Of a stretch of 6,625 nt of DNA, positions 6,309-6,625 are shown piece after piece (position 1 is the stretch's first letter; the number at the start of each line of letters is the position of its first letter). The stretch is from assembly GCA_031257945.1 (NCBI GenBank), contig JAIRNU010000025.1, forward strand, positions 1-6,625, written 5' to 3'. Below the pieces are notes generated by a model. The model was not told the origin of the DNA. It saw only the letters and a list, made by a program, of their open reading frames with translations, and did not search any database. Made by a program: the position numbers and the translations under genes. The DNA is from Holosporales bacterium (GTDB lineage: Bacteria > Pseudomonadota > Alphaproteobacteria > BNTO01).

Positions 6309-6404
6309 TTATTTGAGTTTAATTTCGCAACGTTTGCAGTAAGCCTTTACTATAGTAAGGCCATCCCAATACTCCCCCCCCCAATATTTATTTTCATTTT
6401 TCAT
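6309..6404 (-). CDS. Doubtful 31-residue open frame with C-x2-C motif
   Basis: ATG at 6404 to TAA at 6309 encodes MKNENKYWGGEYWDGL followed by a tail containing YCKRCEIKLK. The aromatic and Gly-rich start and the C-x2-C followed by Lys could be a zinc-binding tail fragment or a small protein. No Shine-Dalgarno sequence is visible, and the frame runs through nine consecutive G, where slippage would destroy it. It lies just downstream of the apparent 3' splice site of the intron remnant, so it may be the leftover 3' end of a gene the intron entered. I do not recognise a family. Confidence 0.2.
   Translation of the reverse strand: MKNENKYWGGEYWDGLTIVKAYCKRCEIKLK
6343..6361. promoter_or_regulatory. 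Near-palindrome GCC(T)TTACTATAGTAAGGC, possible operator
   Basis: The central 12 bp TTACTATAGTAA (6347-6358) is a perfect palindrome. It extends to GCC/GGC arms when one extra T at 6346 is allowed as a bulge. Symmetry of this size suits a dimeric regulator or a small stem. It also contains TATAGT on the minus strand (6354-6349), close to a -10 consensus and pointing toward the LRR gene, but no matching -35 was found. Confidence 0.3.
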
Positions 6405-6425
6405 ACATTATTAACTGAAAATAGG

Positions 6426-6466
6426 GTCGAGTAGGCCAGGGGAGTTTCACCACTAGCCTCTCACAG
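6426..6466 (-). mobile_element. 3' end of a group II intron (domain VI remnant)
   Basis: Read on the minus strand, the stretch begins CTGTGAGAGGCTAGTGG and ends CTGGCCTACTCGAC, the conserved tail that follows domain V in many bacterial group II introns with LtrA-type reverse transcriptases. It folds as domain VI: GAG pairs with CUC, AGGC with GCCU, and a single A opposite 6432 bulges between these helices, seven nucleotides from the end at 6426, as expected for the branch-point adenosine. The terminal AC fits the AY rule. One base in the stem (the U in AGUGG) breaks a pair. Domain V, which should lie directly upstream, is not recognisable, so the copy is truncated and cannot splice. The identification rests on remembered intron consensus. 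Confidence 0.6.
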
Positions 6467-6554
6467 GGCCCATTAACATGCCAAACGCAACACTACATAT
6501 CTAACTACCACTGTCCTAGATGAAAGTTATTCCCTAAGGTCACCCAGATAAGCT

Positions 6555-6583
6555 AATCTCCTTACAGCATACAAAGGAGGATT
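6555..6583 (+). promoter_or_regulatory. Hairpin pairing the Shine-Dalgarno sequence of the IS transposase
   Basis: AATCTCCTT at 6555-6563 is complementary to AAGGAG at 6574-6579 plus ATT at 6581-6583, with one bulged G and a 10-nt loop. The paired strand contains the strong AAAGGAGG (6573-6580) placed four bases before the ATG. A transcript starting outside the IS would carry both arms and hide the ribosome binding site; one starting within the loop would not. Similar anti-read-through structures are known in IS10 and IS50. Confidence 0.45.
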
Positions 6584-6584
6584 T

Positions 6585-6625
6585 ATGCGAACCCACGTGA
6601 CCCGCGACGAGCGTAGTAAAATCGA
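6585..6625 (+). CDS. N-terminus of a probable IS30-family transposase (3' end outside window)
   Basis: ATG at 6585 follows a near-perfect AAAGGAGG. The 13 visible residues read MRTHVTRDERSKI, which fits the start of IS30-family transposases (pattern THLTxxERxxI at the head of the helix-turn-helix). Only the first 41 nt are present, so the family is a tentative call and the DDE catalytic domain cannot be checked. It points out of the window, away from the LRR gene. Confidence 0.5.
   Translation, partial: MRTHVTRDERSKI

Larger units (their letters stand above)
6163..6584. other. Gene-poor stretch of about 420 nt upstream of the LRR gene
   Basis: No well-supported gene lies here. From left to right it holds the LRR ribosome binding site (AGGA, 6172-6175 on the minus strand), an A/T-tract region, a strong hairpin, a doubtful 31-codon frame with an overlapping near-palindrome, a group II intron 3' remnant, and the leader of the right-hand IS. 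No convincing -35/-10 pair for the LRR gene was found. TTGATT at 6229-6224 on the minus strand could be a -35, but no good -10 follows at standard spacing. Confidence 0.6.
6467..6625 (+). mobile_element. Left end of an IS30-like insertion sequence (outer boundary approximate)
   Basis: The sequence between the broken intron remnant and the transposase start is best explained as the leader of the IS. The left boundary is set only by the point where the intron match fails (about 6466). The terminal inverted repeat cannot be verified because the other end is outside the window. Confidence 0.35.

Noticed and set aside
5810..6316. Plus-strand open frame of 168 codons rich in Ser, Thr and Gly
   Set aside because: It is antisense to the 42-bp repeats and the N-terminus of the LRR protein. 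There is no ribosome binding site, and the composition reflects the repeat.

Overview
The window carries three complete protein genes, all on the minus strand, between two partial insertion sequences on the plus strand. Read in the minus direction, the genes are a membrane-anchored BspA-type leucine-rich-repeat (LRR) protein (6162 to 4372), a bifunctional class A penicillin-binding protein (4215 to 1915), and a secreted metallophosphoesterase-fold protein that has lost most of its metal ligands (1743 to 172). The signal peptides, peptidoglycan synthase and LRR surface-type protein point to a Gram-negative-type bacterium. The mix of LRR protein, exported phosphoesterase-fold protein and dense mobile-element debris resembles protist-associated intracellular bacteria such as Candidatus Dependentiae (TM6). 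That assignment is an inference from gene style only; no marker gene in the window settles it.

Left edge (1-246): the C-terminal 81 codons of an IS1-family transposase. Its end overlaps the end of the convergent metallophosphoesterase gene by 75 nt, so the last 24 residues of that protein are antisense to the transposase and are probably not native.

Middle (172-6168): the intergenic gaps are 171 nt (before the phosphoesterase gene) and 156 nt (before the penicillin-binding protein gene). These are too long for tight translational coupling. The first holds a good -10 hexamer and the second a large imperfect inverted repeat with competing arms. The three products would all act at or beyond the inner membrane, but nothing in the sequence shows that they work together.

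Right edge (6163-6625): a non-genic stretch of about 420 nt holding a 20-bp hairpin flanked by A/T tracts, a near-palindrome, a 31-codon open frame with a C-x2-C motif and a run of nine G, and what looks like the 3' end (domain VI, with the bulged branch-point A) of a group II intron whose domain V is missing. It ends in the start of an IS30-like transposase gene whose Shine-Dalgarno sequence is paired in a local hairpin. The intron remnant appears to have been cut by the IS. The most interesting items are the probable phosphoesterase pseudoenzyme, the intron remnant, the unexplained hairpin and the repeat-built architecture of the LRR protein.
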